A stretch of DNA of 64,000 nucleotides from positions 71,835-135,834 of the forward strand of contig NZ_JAGGPS010000026.1 in the NCBI RefSeq assembly GCF_018613725.1. The letters are read 5' to 3'. Below are positions 24,196-34,141 of this stretch, piece after piece (the stretch's first letter is position 1; every line of letters starts with the position of its first letter). The notes under the pieces were generated by a model, which did no database searches, was not told the DNA's origin, and saw only the letters and a program-made list of their open reading frames with translations. Source of the stretch: Hymenobacter sp. ISL-91 (GTDB taxonomy: Bacteria > Bacteroidota > Bacteroidia > Cytophagales > Hymenobacteraceae). Both the position numbers and the translations under genes were made by a program.

Positions 24196-26043
24196 TTACA
24201 TAGTGTATTTGCGGCCTTTGTTTTTCTCCTTGAGGTAGGCCATCAGCGGCTGGAAGTATTCGACCATGGCGCGGGCCGAGAGGTCTTCGCCGGTTTTCTC
24301 CTTGAGCACCGTGCGCCAGTCCTTGCTCGCGCCGGGCCGCATAATGTCGGCCAGGAAGGCGCCGACTTCCTGGCTGCCGTAGTAATTGGTGGCGTGCGGG
24401 TCCTGCTTGAGAATGTTTTTGGCGATGTGGTCGTGGAGTTGGAACAGGATGACGTAGCTCAGGGCATAGTCGTAGTACTGGGCCGGGTCGTCGTTGATGT
24501 GGGTTTTGGTGGCCGGGTCGAGGTACTGCTCGCCGCGGGTTGTGGGTGGCACTATTCCCTGGTACTGCTTGGCCAGTTCCCACCAGCGGGCATTCAGCTG
24601 GTCGGCGGGCAGGTTGTCGGCGTAGAAGCTGTTTTCCCACTCGCTCATTACGCCCGAGGCAAATGGGATGAATACCACTGAGCCGAGTGCCTCCTTCAGC
24701 AACGACTGCATCTCATCGGTTTTCACTTTGGGGTCAATCAGCCCCAGGCCGGCCAGAAACGGCTTTTGCCGGGCGGCCAGGCCCATCAGGCTGCCCATGG
24801 CCTCGTGGTAGGCGCGGTTGGCGCCGCCTCGCAGCAGCACCGGCACCTCGGGGTTGGTGTAGCTGAGGTAGTAGTAAATGTGGCCCAGCTCGTGATGGGT
24901 GGTTTCATACCACTCGGCGTTGGGCTCCACGCTCATCAGGCTGCGCACGTCCTGCTCCAGGTTCATGTGCCAGGCCGAGGCGTGGTTGTTCTTCTTATAA
25001 TCAGCCCCCTTGGGCAGTGGGTACAGGCTCGACTTCTCGTAGAACACCGGCGGCAGGGCCGGGAACCCCAGGCTCTGGTAGAAACGCTCGGCCTGCTGCA
25101 CCTGCCACTCGGCCCCTTTTTTGGCCAACACCGGGTCGAGGTCGAGGCCCTTCACTTCCACCATACTGCTCCAGTCCTGGCCCCAGCGGTTGGGCAGCCA
25201 GGAGGCGGGCAGATAATCGGGCACCTGCTTCACGCCGTACTGCTTGGCCAGCTCGTAGCGGGCGTACGTGTGCAGCTCGCGGTAGAGCGGCCGCAGCTCA
25301 TCGTTGAGCTGGCGCACCAGCGTCATCATCTCCTGGCGGTTCAGGCCATAGTCGGAGGCCTGGTAGGTGAAGTAATCGGGGTAGCCCAGGGCCTGCACCG
25401 TTTGGTTGCGCAGGTCGCGCAGCTTCAGCAGGCCGGGCTTCAGCGTGGGGCCAATTTCCTTGCTGACCTCCCAGAGCTGTTGCCGCCGGGCAGGGTTTTT
25501 CTCCTTGCGCAGCAGCTCGTCCAGGTCGTTGGTGGTTACCGACTTGCCCTGGTATTTGTAGTCGAAGCCGTAAAGCTTTTCGGTCTGCTGGGTTTCGGCC
25601 TTGATGCGGGCCTTCACCACATCGGCAATGATCTGGGGCGAGTTGGCGGCGTTGTAAAGGGCTGTTTCAAGCTGCTTTACCTGCAGACCGGTCAGCTCGG
25701 CTTTGTGCTCCAGTAGCTGGCGCAGGCGGGTTATGTTTTCCGTCGAGCCGGTGAAGGCGGCCATCCGCTCGTTAGCGCGGGCCGTGGCCCCGGCATTGGC
25801 CGTGTCGCCGGGTACAATGTGGATATTGGAGCGCCACTCGGCCTCGGCCGACGCCGTGTACAGCTGCTGATACCGGCGCGAATAGTCGGCCAGGTAGGTT
25901 TCGGCCAGCGACGGCCAGTGGGGCGCGGCCGGAGCCGGCTGGGTTTCGGGTGGGGGCGTAGTAGCTACCGGAACCTGGGTGGTGGGGGCGCAGGCCGCGA
26001 GCAGCGTAGCAGTGGCGAGTACGGGCAGGAAGGACTTTTTCAT
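24196..26043 (-). CDS. M2 family (ACE-like) metallopeptidase, lipoprotein
   Basis: A 615-residue zinc dipeptidyl-carboxypeptidase-like enzyme. The lipoprotein signal MKKSFLPVLATATLLAAC gives a lipobox LAAC and membrane anchoring. A Pro/Thr-rich tether follows. The zinc motif is HHELGH near 380-384, with the third ligand Glu in YHEAMGS near 412. The spacing resembles angiotensin-converting enzyme. The family trims dipeptides from peptide C-termini in the periplasm; the substrate is unknown. The ATG at 26043 is chosen over 26049, and either leaves the signal intact. Confidence 0.93.
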   Translation of the reverse strand: MKKSFLPVLATATLLAACAPTTQVPVATTPPPETQPAPAAPHWPSLAETYLADYSRRYQQLYTASAEAEWRSNIHIVPGDTANAGATARANERMAAFTGSTENITRLRQLLEHKAELTGLQVKQLETALYNAANSPQIIADVVKARIKAETQQTEKLYGFDYKYQGKSVTTNDLDELLRKEKNPARRQQLWEVSKEIGPTLKPGLLKLRDLRNQTVQALGYPDYFTYQASDYGLNRQEMMTLVRQLNDELRPLYRELHTYARYELAKQYGVKQVPDYLPASWLPNRWGQDWSSMVEVKGLDLDPVLAKKGAEWQVQQAERFYQSLGFPALPPVFYEKSSLYPLPKGADYKKNNHASAWHMNLEQDVRSLMSVEPNAEWYETTHHELGHIYYYLSYTNPEVPVLLRGGANRAYHEAMGSLMGLAARQKPFLAGLGLIDPKVKTDEMQSLLKEALGSVVFIPFASGVMSEWENSFYADNLPADQLNARWWELAKQYQGIVPPTTRGEQYLDPATKTHINDDPAQYYDYALSYVILFQLHDHIAKNILKQDPHATNYYGSQEVGAFLADIMRPGASKDWRTVLKEKTGEDLSARAMVEYFQPLMAYLKEKNKGRKYTM

Positions 26044-26122
26044 GGGCAATATATAGCGTGGCTGGGGTGATGTTTGGGATAGTTACCCCAGATTGCTAAG
26101 ATACGCTGCCCACCGAAATGCC

Positions 26123-27067
<945 letters not shown>

Positions 27068-27125
27068 GAGGCGCTAAACGGCCGGTCGGGGCTCAGGGTT
27101 GGCCGGCCTACTAGTTAGCCGGCGC

Positions 27126-27455
27126 CTATACGTCCACGGCCAGCTGTTCGCGCAGCCGCTCACGCAGCAGCTCGATCAGTAGGTGGCTCATAAACTGGAA
27201 CTTGTCAGGAATGCGCAGGTTGATGACGCGCTTGCCGGCCAGCTCCTCCGGGAACTTCTGGCGCAGAATATCGGCGTGGCGGCGTTCCATCACCAGCACC
27301 ACCTCGGCCCAGCCCAGGTGGCCGGCGGTTACGCGCACGCGGGCCCCCGGCTCGGTGCCGGCCGAACGGGCCTGACATGTAGGATGGTTATCCAGCAGCC
27401 GCTCGGCCGTCAGGCTGCGCCAGCGGTTCTGACTACAGATAAACAGGAGCTTCAT
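27126..27455 (-). CDS. Low-molecular-weight protein-tyrosine-phosphatase-like protein
   Basis: A 109-residue protein with the phosphatase loop CSQNRWRS (C-x5-R-S) at residues 7-14. The SAGTEP motif lies at 31-36, and RIPDKFQFM at 81-89 supplies a likely general-acid Asp. It is shorter than classical LMW-PTPs (about 150 residues), but this short form is a known family of its own. The substrate is unknown. It starts 14 nt after the stop of the upstream sugar transporter gene on the same strand, so the two are likely cotranscribed. The long frame starting at 27743 overlaps the transporter and is rejected. Confidence 0.85.
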   Translation of the reverse strand: MKLLFICSQNRWRSLTAERLLDNHPTCQARSAGTEPGARVRVTAGHLGWAEVVLVMERRHADILRQKFPEELAGKRVINLRIPDKFQFMSHLLIELLRERLREQLAVDV

Positions 27456-27469
27456 GTGAACCCGTGCTG

Positions 27470-28753
27470 CTAGGCCGCGCGGGCGGCTACTACGGGGCGG
27501 TGGCCTTTGAGGCCGTACCACACAATGTAGGCGTAGCAGAGCACCGGCAGCACAAAGGCCCAGCGCAGCCCGCTGCTGTCGGCCACCATGCCAAACAGCA
27601 ACGGAATGATGGCGCCCCCCACAATGCCCACGTTCAACAGGCCCGAGGCCTCCTCGGTGTGGCGGCCCAGGTCGCGCACGGCCAGCGTGAAAATGGTGGC
27701 AAACATAATGGAGTTCATCAGGCCCACCGCCAGCAGGCTCCACATGGCCAGCGCGCCAGTGGTGCTCACCGACAGCAGCACCAGCAGCACGGCGCCCAGC
27801 GCGTTAAAGGCCAACAGGCGGCCCGGATTGAATTTATTGAGTAGGTAAGCCCCCATAAAACGGCCTACCATGGCCCCGCCCCAGTACCAGGCCACCTTGT
27901 CGCCGGCCAGTTTGGGCGAGAGGCTCATCACGTCGGGCAGGTGCAGGTAGTTGACGATGTGCGAGCCGATGGCCACCTCGCCGCCTACATAGGCGAAAAT
28001 AGCCAGCACCCCGAAAACCAGGTGGCGGTAGTGGTAGGCGCGGCGGCTCAAGTCCTCGTTCTCCGACTCCGCGTGCTTGATTTTGGGCAACCTGAGCATG
28101 GCCAGCAGCAGGCTGATAAGCACCAGCACGCCGCCAATGGCCAAGTAGGGCGTCTGCACGGCCTTCACATCAATGGCCGCTGCCGCCGCAGTAGTGTCGA
28201 GGTCGGGCAGGTTGTTGAGGATGAGGGCCGAACCCAGCAACGGGGCCACCGTGGTTCCCAGCGAGTTAAAAGCCTGCGTAAGCGTAAGCCGCGCCGGCGC
28301 CGACTGTGCCGGACCCAGAATAGCCACGTAGGGGTTGCCCGCCACTTGCAGCAGCACAACGCCCGTCGCCAGCACAAACAGTGCCCCCAGAAACAGCCCG
28401 TAGCTACGGCTATCGGCGGCCGGGTAGAACAGAAACGAACCCAGCGCGGCAATCAGAAACCCGGTCAGCATGCCACCCTTGTAGCCTATGCGCTGCACCA
28501 GCCGCCCGGCCGGAATGCCCATCACGAAGTAGGCCCCGAAAAAACACAGGTTAATGAGGTTGGCCTGCGTGTAGCTGAGGCTGAAAATGGCTTTCAAGTA
28601 CGGAATCAGAATATCGTTCAGACAGGTGATGAAGCCCATCATGAAGAACAGCACCGTGAGCGAGGCCAGGGCGGGCGTGTAGTTGGGCGTTTCGGTGCCG
28701 GGTGCGGTGGGCATAGTGGCCGGAATTGGGGCAGAAGACAGAGGGGCGGCCAT
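27470..28753 (-). CDS. Sugar MFS transporter, FucP/GluP (FHS) family, second paralogue
   Basis: A 427-residue inner-membrane sugar symporter with about 12 hydrophobic segments. It has the same signatures as the 12207-13613 gene (FFMMGFITCLNDILIPYLK, CFFGAYFVMGIPAGRLVQR, LLQVAGNPYVAILGP). The two are clearly different in sequence, so this is not a recent duplication. Substrate cannot be told from sequence; glucose/galactose or fucose are typical. The ATG at 28753 begins an Ala/Pro-rich cytoplasmic head as in the paralogue; the longer frame is rejected. A phosphatase-like gene follows in the same direction. Confidence 0.92.
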   Translation of the reverse strand: MAAPLSSAPIPATMPTAPGTETPNYTPALASLTVLFFMMGFITCLNDILIPYLKAIFSLSYTQANLINLCFFGAYFVMGIPAGRLVQRIGYKGGMLTGFLIAALGSFLFYPAADSRSYGLFLGALFVLATGVVLLQVAGNPYVAILGPAQSAPARLTLTQAFNSLGTTVAPLLGSALILNNLPDLDTTAAAAAIDVKAVQTPYLAIGGVLVLISLLLAMLRLPKIKHAESENEDLSRRAYHYRHLVFGVLAIFAYVGGEVAIGSHIVNYLHLPDVMSLSPKLAGDKVAWYWGGAMVGRFMGAYLLNKFNPGRLLAFNALGAVLLVLLSVSTTGALAMWSLLAVGLMNSIMFATIFTLAVRDLGRHTEEASGLLNVGIVGGAIIPLLFGMVADSSGLRWAFVLPVLCYAYIVWYGLKGHRPVVAARAA

Positions 28754-28929
28754 AAGGACGAAGGTGGGAAAAGGTGGGCGACCAAACAGCGGATTCAGGG
28801 GGTAAGTCCGCCCAGCAAAGTAGCGGATTTCCGCCTCATACCTGCTGCATACACCCATGCAGCATGCCTTTTGCTTGATATTGGCAAAAATAACATCAGC
28901 CAGCGGCTCAATGCAGGCAGTTCATCCGC

Positions 28930-28971
28930 AAAAAAAGCCCGCCCCGACGCCATAACGGCATCGGGGCGGGC
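28930..28971 (-). terminator. Terminator of the DbpA-like helicase gene
   Basis: The stem gcccgccccga / tcggggcgggc is followed on the minus strand by a run of U (plus-strand A run 28930-28936). It is located 29 nt past the helicase stop and upstream of the sugar transporter gene. Confidence 0.8.
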
Positions 28972-28999
28972 GAGGTACTTGGAAAACGGGGCCGACGCG

Positions 29000-30418
29000 T
29001 TAGGCCACTATCGATACGCGCACTTTGCGGCCCTTTACCTTGGTGCCGGCCAAGCGCTCGGCCACCAGCTGGGCCTGCTCGCGGGGCACGGCTACATAGC
29101 TGTAATAGTCGAACACCTCAATGTGGCCGACTTGCTCGCGGGCTACGCCGCCCACGTTCACAAAGGCACCTACCAAATCGTGGGCGCTTACCTTATCCTT
29201 CTTGCCGGCCGAAACGTGCAGCGTTACGTTCTCGGGGCGTGGTGCTTTGGGGGCGGCAGGCGGTAGTTTGGGCGCGTGCAGGGGCGCCCACTTGATGCCC
29301 TCGGCCACCGGCCACTTGCTTACGTGGCTCTTTTCTTTTTCGGTGGCCAGCAGGTGAGCCGTGCCGGCGGCTCCGGCGCGGGCCGTGCGGCCAGCCCGGT
29401 GCTGGAAACCGTCGGCCTTGTCAGGCGCGTCGTACTGCACTACCGTGTCGAGCTGGGTTACGTCGATGCCACGGGCGGCCACGTCGGTGGCCACCAGTAC
29501 CTGACTGGAGCCGTTGCGCAGCTTCAGCAGGGCTTTGTCGCGCTCGGGCTGGGGCATTTTGCCGTGCAGCACCTCGGCCGCTACGCCGCGGCCCACCAAA
29601 AAGCGCGTCAACTCCATGCACCGGTCGCGGGTGTTGCAGAAGATAAGGGCGCGGCCGGTTTCGGGCAAATTCAGCAGGTGCAGCAGCGCGGCCGGCTTCT
29701 GCTCGATAGGCCCAACGTGGCCGAGCAGGGTCAGGTTTTCGGGCAGCTCGTCGGTGTCCTGGCCCGCGTTTACTACGCGCGGCCGGGTTAGGTTTTTCCG
29801 AATCAGATCCAACACCTTGTCCGACATGGTGGCCGAGAACAGCAGGGTCTGGCGGCGGCGCGGCAGGCGCTTGATAATTTCCACCAGCTCATCCTGAAAG
29901 CCCAGTTCCAGCAGCTTGTCGGCCTCATCCAGAATCAGGGTTTTGAGCTGGTTGGGGATGATGGAGCGCCGCTCGAAGTGGTCGAGCAAACGGCCGGGCG
30001 TGGCCACCACAATGTGCGGGGCCTGGGTGAGCGAGGCGGTTTCTTCGCGGAAGGCGTGGCCGCCGTAGAAAGCCGCCACCCGCAGGTTGGGCATATACTT
30101 GCCCAGCTTTTTGAGGGCGTCGCGCACCTGCAGGGCCAGCTCGCGGGCCGGCACCAGCACAATTACCTGCACCGCATCCTGCTTCAAATCGAGCAGTTGC
30201 AGGACCGATAGGCCGTAAGCAGCCGTTTTGCCCGAGCCGGTGGGAGCCTGTCCGGCTACATCCTGCCCGGCCAGGGCCATCGGCACTACCTGCTCCTGCA
30301 CGGGCGTGGGCGTCTGGAACTGGAGCTCTTCCAGGGCTTGCAGCAACTCGGGCGTCAGGCCCAAATCAGCGAAAGTAGCGGTGGCGGCGGCAGGGGTATT
30401 CGGTTCGGTCGGGGTCAT
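29000..30418 (-). CDS. dbpA: DEAD-box RNA helicase, DbpA type
   Basis: A 472-residue ATP-dependent RNA helicase. The Q motif is FADLGLTPELLQALEELQFQTPTPVQEQ. Walker A APTGSGKT, DEAD in LILDEADK, the SAT motif in LLFSATMS and HRAGRTARAG are all present. The last 75 residues (PENVTLHVSAGKKDKVSAHDLVGAFVNVGG...) form the DbpA RNA-binding domain that in E. coli recognises helix 92 of 23S rRNA. It therefore probably acts in large-subunit assembly. A Pro-rich linker joins core and tail. A TATCTTTG promoter motif lies 18 nt before the chosen ATG. Confidence 0.92.
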   Translation of the reverse strand: MTPTEPNTPAAATATFADLGLTPELLQALEELQFQTPTPVQEQVVPMALAGQDVAGQAPTGSGKTAAYGLSVLQLLDLKQDAVQVIVLVPARELALQVRDALKKLGKYMPNLRVAAFYGGHAFREETASLTQAPHIVVATPGRLLDHFERRSIIPNQLKTLILDEADKLLELGFQDELVEIIKRLPRRRQTLLFSATMSDKVLDLIRKNLTRPRVVNAGQDTDELPENLTLLGHVGPIEQKPAALLHLLNLPETGRALIFCNTRDRCMELTRFLVGRGVAAEVLHGKMPQPERDKALLKLRNGSSQVLVATDVAARGIDVTQLDTVVQYDAPDKADGFQHRAGRTARAGAAGTAHLLATEKEKSHVSKWPVAEGIKWAPLHAPKLPPAAPKAPRPENVTLHVSAGKKDKVSAHDLVGAFVNVGGVAREQVGHIEVFDYYSYVAVPREQAQLVAERLAGTKVKGRKVRVSIVA

Positions 30419-30436
30419 ATTCAGAGATTCAATCAG

Positions 30437-30444
30437 CAAAGATA
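30437..30444 (-). promoter_or_regulatory. TAnnTTTG promoter element for dbpA
   Basis: TATCTTTG on the minus strand, 18 nt upstream of the ATG. Confidence 0.5.
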
Positions 30445-30510
30445 AGGCTTTGCGAGAGGGGAGCGGTGGCTGGGGAGAGATAGTAGAAGTTAGAGGTGAG
30501 AAGTAAGAGG

Positions 30511-30610
30511 GAACGTCATTCAGAGCGCAGCGAAGAATCTCGCGTGCTGACGTCGAGTTACTATCGCAACATTAGCACGCGAGATTCTTCGCTTCGCTCT
30601 GAATGACGCT
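30511..30610. repeat. Intergenic inverted repeat, gaagaatctcgcg type, copy 1
   Basis: The left arm gaacgtcattcagagcgcag...gaagaatctcgcgtgct pairs with its near-perfect reverse complement ending gaatgacgc, around a loop of about 20 bp. A second copy lies at 42862-42966. Confidence 0.85.
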
Positions 30611-30637
30611 CTGTTTCCCGTTATCCCCCACTAACCA

Positions 30638-31576
30638 CTACTCTTCCTCTACCACATCAACCAGCTTGTAGCGCACGGCCGATTTTTTGGGGCGGATGTC
30701 GAGGCCTGCATACTGGGCGTATGCCTTGGTGAAGCAGGCGCCGAAATAGAATATCATGGCCGAATAGAACACGAACAGCAGCACCAACACAATGCTCGAA
30801 GCCGGCCCGTAGATGGGGCCCAGGTTGCGCGGAACCAGCAGCAGCCCCAGCGCGCTTTCGCCCAGGCTGATGAGGCTGCCTGTGAGCAGCGCCCCGCGCC
30901 AAACGGCTTTACGCGGGATTTTGGCCGAACTCAGGTTGCGGAATGTAACGCCGCACCAGCCCACCAGAATCAGTAGCGAAAACAGCCGGTTGGCTATTTC
31001 CAGCACCACATCACTAAACGTGGCATTAAAGTAGTCGGCGTAGCTGGCCACAAAACCCAGGGCCGCATCCGACAGAAAGGCCAGCATCGAGAGCAGACCG
31101 GTGGCCAGCAGCAGACCCAGCGAGCGGGCCCGCTCCTTGAGCACGGTGCGTAGCTGGCCGGTGCGGCGGCGTACCCGAACCTGCCATATCTGGTTGAGCG
31201 AGTGCTGAATAACGCCGAACAGGGTGGTGGCAATGAACAGCAGAAACGCGAAGCCCAGCCACGTAACCAGCCGGCTGCGCGCCACATCGGTTACGTTGCG
31301 CAGAATCTGCTCGACCAGGCCCGCCGCCGAGGCGCCCAGCAGGTGCGAGAGTTTGGTCAGCAGCAGCACCCGCACCTGCGAGGCCGAGTACAGGTAGCCC
31401 AATCCCTGAATGAGAATGATGACGATGGGCGGTAGGGCAAACGTGGCAAAAAAGGCCGTGGCCGCCCCCAGCCGCAGCGGGTCGTGGGTGCCAAACTCGC
31501 GGGCCGCGTGGCGTAGCAGCAGCCAGAATACAACGAACGGACGGCGGGCTACGGGCCGCAGGTGTACTTTTGTCAT
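30638..31576 (-). CDS. YihY/virulence factor BrkB family membrane protein
   Basis: A 312-residue inner-membrane protein with about six membrane segments. Family features are LGAATAFFATFALPPIVIILIQ, the PIYGPASSIVLVLLFVFYSAMIFYFGACF segment and the C-terminal cytoplasmic tail. The family was once called ribonuclease BN by error; its function remains unclear, and an envelope role or transport is suggested. The ATG at 31576 is chosen, with a TACCTTTG motif 44 nt upstream. It is divergent from the DUF2062 gene. Confidence 0.9.
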   Translation of the reverse strand: MTKVHLRPVARRPFVVFWLLLRHAAREFGTHDPLRLGAATAFFATFALPPIVIILIQGLGYLYSASQVRVLLLTKLSHLLGASAAGLVEQILRNVTDVARSRLVTWLGFAFLLFIATTLFGVIQHSLNQIWQVRVRRRTGQLRTVLKERARSLGLLLATGLLSMLAFLSDAALGFVASYADYFNATFSDVVLEIANRLFSLLILVGWCGVTFRNLSSAKIPRKAVWRGALLTGSLISLGESALGLLLVPRNLGPIYGPASSIVLVLLFVFYSAMIFYFGACFTKAYAQYAGLDIRPKKSAVRYKLVDVVEEE

Positions 31577-31620
31577 GGAAGGCACCCGCCGGCCCAGGTT
31601 TGGGCGAACCGGCAATTGTG

Positions 31621-31628
31621 CAAAGGTA
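31621..31628 (-). promoter_or_regulatory. TAnnTTTG promoter element for the BrkB-family gene
   Basis: TACCTTTG on the minus strand, 44 nt upstream of the start, in the divergent spacer. Confidence 0.45.
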
Positions 31629-31683
31629 GGTGCTGCCCGGCCTACTTACGGCAAGTTTGGTGCTCCTGGAGGGGTTGTGCGCT

Positions 31684-31691
31684 TATCTTTG
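31684..31691 (+). promoter_or_regulatory. TAnnTTTG promoter element for the DUF2062 gene
   Basis: TATCTTTG on the plus strand about 100 nt before the proposed GTG start. A second match, TACGTTTG, lies at 31773-31780, only 12 nt before that start, so the promoter in use is uncertain. Confidence 0.4.
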
Positions 31692-31792
31692 CCCGCCGGC
31701 CCACATGCTTACCGCCAGTTGGCAGGCGGCGTTTGCCGGAGCTGCCGGGTAAGCACAACACGGCCTGTTTTTTACGTTTGAAATTCCCTGCT

Positions 31793-32311
31793 GTGTCTGA
31801 ACCGCTGTCTGAACCGCTGGCGCCACCCCGTAGCTGGTGGCAACGCCGGATTACCGACCCCGTGCTCGGGCTGCTGCGCCAGGGCCTCACGCCGCACCAG
31901 CTGGCCCTTACGGTGGTGCTGGGCTCGGCCTGCGGGGTAGTGCCGGTGCTGGGCCTAACGACGCTCACGGCTACATTTGCAGCCTTGCGGCTGCGCCTGA
32001 ATGTGGCCGCCACGCTGCTCATTGCCCACCTCTGGAGCCCGGTACAGTTGCTGCTTGTTATTCCGCTGTTGCGGCAGGGGGCTTTGCTATGGGGCGACCA
32101 GGCACCTGAGCTCACCCTCGACAAATTACGCTACCTGCTGGCCAACGACTGGCTGGCAGCGCTGCAGCTACTCTGGCAAGCCATGCTGGGCGCGCTACTA
32201 CTCTGGGCCGGCGCGTTTCTGGTGCTGGGGCCGGTTGTGTATTTCGTGCTGCGCCCGCTGCTGGCGCGGGCCATGCGTAACAAAAGTTCAGAAACAACAG
32301 CGTTAGAATAA
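31793..32311 (+). CDS. DUF2062 domain-containing membrane protein
   Basis: A 172-residue integral membrane protein. The DUF2062 signature is RRITDPVLGLLRQGLTPHQLALTVVLG followed by hydrophobic helices, including RLNVAATLLIAHLWSPVQ. The function is unknown; the domain is often fused to glycosyltransferases, which suggests a lipid or envelope role. No ATG fits: the frame runs upstream into non-coding-like sequence. A GTG at 31793 (VSEPLSEPL) or a TTG at 31778 are the likely starts, and GTG is chosen. A strong hairpin at 32413-32448 ends the unit. Confidence 0.8.
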   Translation: MSEPLSEPLAPPRSWWQRRITDPVLGLLRQGLTPHQLALTVVLGSACGVVPVLGLTTLTATFAALRLRLNVAATLLIAHLWSPVQLLLVIPLLRQGALLWGDQAPELTLDKLRYLLANDWLAALQLLWQAMLGALLLWAGAFLVLGPVVYFVLRPLLARAMRNKSSETTALE

Positions 32312-32412
32312 GGCGGACACAACACAGGAAATGCCGCCCTTTGGCACTTGGGCTGTAACGTAAAGCGCCAGCTTCGTGCATCGTTGCTGACTGCCAACTA
32401 TATAAACGAAAA

Positions 32413-32448
32413 AAAGGAACGCCACTCCGTCTGGAATGGCGTTCCTTT
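32413..32448. terminator. Bidirectional terminator between DUF2062 and SseB genes
   Basis: The stem aaaggaacgcca-tcc / gga-tggcgttccttt has one mismatch and a GTCT loop, with A and T runs at its two ends. It serves the two convergent genes. Confidence 0.8.
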
Positions 32449-32475
32449 CTAAGCTCTAAGCTCTAAGCTCTAAGC
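32449..32475. repeat. Heptamer tandem repeat (tctaagc)
   Basis: About four copies of tctaagc run head to tail and contain the TAG stop codon of the SseB-family gene (minus strand). The stop is thus supplied by the repeat. Confidence 0.65.
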
Positions 32476-33471
32476 CCGGGCGTACACCGGCTCGGTGGTG
32501 CGCAGGTACTGAACCAGCGGCTCCTCAGAATTGGGGTCAATCAGCATCAGGTCCACGAACTGCTCTTCGGCAATGTTGCCCTTGATGATGGGGCCCAGGT
32601 CCTGCATAAAGGCGGGGTCGGTTTCTTCGGTATCGAAGGCCACAAGTAGCCGCGACTGCTCGGGGGCGTTCTGCAGGCGCATTTCGGCCAGATATACATT
32701 GCGGATGGCCGGCTGGGTGGCGCTGTACGTGCGCAGGCCTTCGAGCAGGGCGGTGGGCTCGGGCTCGGGCTGGTGCAGGGTTACCTGCACATCTTGCTGC
32801 GGCGCGCCCTCGAAGAGCTGGCCGGACACCAGGGCCTTGATTTCGTCGGCCGGCATCAGCTTGCCCACTGCCGAGAAAGGATTGATGGCGCAGTCGGCGT
32901 CCTGCACCATAGTGAAGAAGTCGTGGCCCCGCAGGCGCATGTAGGTAACGCTGCCCTCGGGTACGGCACCGTTATCAAAAATGCGCTCCACAGCGGTGAA
33001 AATGGCAATTTTACCATCATGTAGCGCCTGTAGCTGGATTTCCATGCCTTCAGTTGGCGTAATCTCGCCGGGCTCCTGGTCTTCGCGGGCGGCCAGCACC
33101 ACGGTCAACTCCTCGCCCAGCAGGGCCTGGTAGAAGGGTGGCCGGAACTGCGGGTCGTAGGAGGCCTGCAGCAGTAGCTGCTCCAGAATGTTGGTGGGCT
33201 CGAAAGCAGGCTGCTCAGGCATGCCACCATCCGGCTGGCCGGCCATCATGCCGGGCATGGCAATGGGCGGGGCCGGCGGAATCATGGGCATGGGAGCCGG
33301 GGCTTCCGGGGCAGGCATCTGGTAGTTGGAGCCTTTGTAGCGGGGGCCGGCCGGCTCGGCTGGCGTAGCCGGGGCAGCTGGCGCGGTGCCGGATCCGGCG
33401 GCCGTAGCAGGCGTTGCAGGTGCCGAAGTGTTGTCTTCGGACTTCTTCTTCAGAAAGTCAAATAGGGCCAT
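32470..33471 (-). CDS. SseB family protein with long Pro/Ala-rich linker
   Basis: A 333-residue cytosolic protein. A short basic start (MALFDFLKKKSED) is followed by a low-complexity Ala/Pro/Met-rich linker (about 12-92). The SseB N-terminal domain comes next (about 92-220; FYQALLGEELTVVLAARE...IFTAVERIFDNG). The last part is the SseB C-terminal domain (about 230-333; YLAEMRLQNAPEQSRLLVAFDTEE). SseB was named for serine sensitivity in E. coli; its molecular role is unclear. The second ATG (33471) is used because MALFDF fits a normal N-terminus, although 33477 is possible. The stop lies in a heptamer repeat. Confidence 0.85.
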   Translation of the reverse strand: MALFDFLKKKSEDNTSAPATPATAAGSGTAPAAPATPAEPAGPRYKGSNYQMPAPEAPAPMPMIPPAPPIAMPGMMAGQPDGGMPEQPAFEPTNILEQLLLQASYDPQFRPPFYQALLGEELTVVLAAREDQEPGEITPTEGMEIQLQALHDGKIAIFTAVERIFDNGAVPEGSVTYMRLRGHDFFTMVQDADCAINPFSAVGKLMPADEIKALVSGQLFEGAPQQDVQVTLHQPEPEPTALLEGLRTYSATQPAIRNVYLAEMRLQNAPEQSRLLVAFDTEETDPAFMQDLGPIIKGNIAEEQFVDLMLIDPNSEEPLVQYLRTTEPVYARA

Positions 33472-33706
33472 ATTCAAGCAAAGAAATGAAGGTGCAAGCT
33501 AAGCAGGTTTGGGCGAAGATGCACGACCAAAACCCACTGCCAGCCGGCCGGCCGACTAAAAACAACGGCCCTTGTTGGCTGGCAGTTCCCGCTTGGCACC
33601 CGGCCGTTTGTAGCTTCCTGCCGCCTGGCCGGTTATGTGTCGCTCAGGCGGCAGCAAGCTTATAGTACCGGGCTTTTCGGGCGCGGGGGCAGCTTTTGGC
33701 TGCCGC

Positions 33707-34141
33707 TTACTGGCCGTCCGAGCCGTTGCAGCGGCCGAGCAACTCGGCCGTCTCGCGGATGGTGTAGGGCTGGTTGGTGTTGCCCCAGTTGGTTTGCAGA
33801 AAGTTGAGCAGGTTGGTGATTTGCGAGTCGGTCAGATCCTCATGTCCCGGCATAATCTGGCTGTAATGAATGCCATTGACCACTATATCGCCCTGCATGC
33901 CCTTGCGAACAATGCAGGGCAGCTCGGCGCGGTTGCTGGCAATATAATCGGCAGCTGCTACGGGCGGAATGAGGCGCTCCAGACCCTGGCCCTGGTCGCC
34001 ATGGCAGCTGCTGCAGTGGGCCGCGTACAGCTGGGCGCCCTCGTTCTGGCGCTCAGTAAAGCAGCTGCCCAGCGAAAAGCTAAGCGTGAGCAGCAGGCCC
34101 CCGGCCCCCAGCAGCCGCAACGAATGGCCCCGCATCCTCAT
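33707..34141 (-). CDS. Class I c-type cytochrome
   Basis: A 144-residue exported monohaem cytochrome. The N-terminal signal (LRLLGAGGLLLTLSFSLGSC) may be a lipobox, LGSC, giving a membrane-anchored form. The haem site is CSSCH near residues 43-47, and the distal Met is probably in SQIMPGHEDLTD. Its ATG overlaps the TGA of the upstream SCO1 gene (ATGA), indicating translational coupling. It is probably an electron carrier in the periplasm, last gene of a three-gene operon. The spacer 33472-33706 that follows has only a small ggcagcttttggctgcc hairpin just past the stop. Confidence 0.9.
   Translation of the reverse strand: MRMRGHSLRLLGAGGLLLTLSFSLGSCFTERQNEGAQLYAAHCSSCHGDQGQGLERLIPPVAAADYIASNRAELPCIVRKGMQGDIVVNGIHYSQIMPGHEDLTDSQITNLLNFLQTNWGNTNQPYTIRETAELLGRCNGSDGQ

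Noticed and set aside
27941-29266. 441-codon plus-strand ORF
   Set aside because: Antisense to the sugar transporter and the helicase ends; it spans the dbpA terminator and has no recognisable domain.
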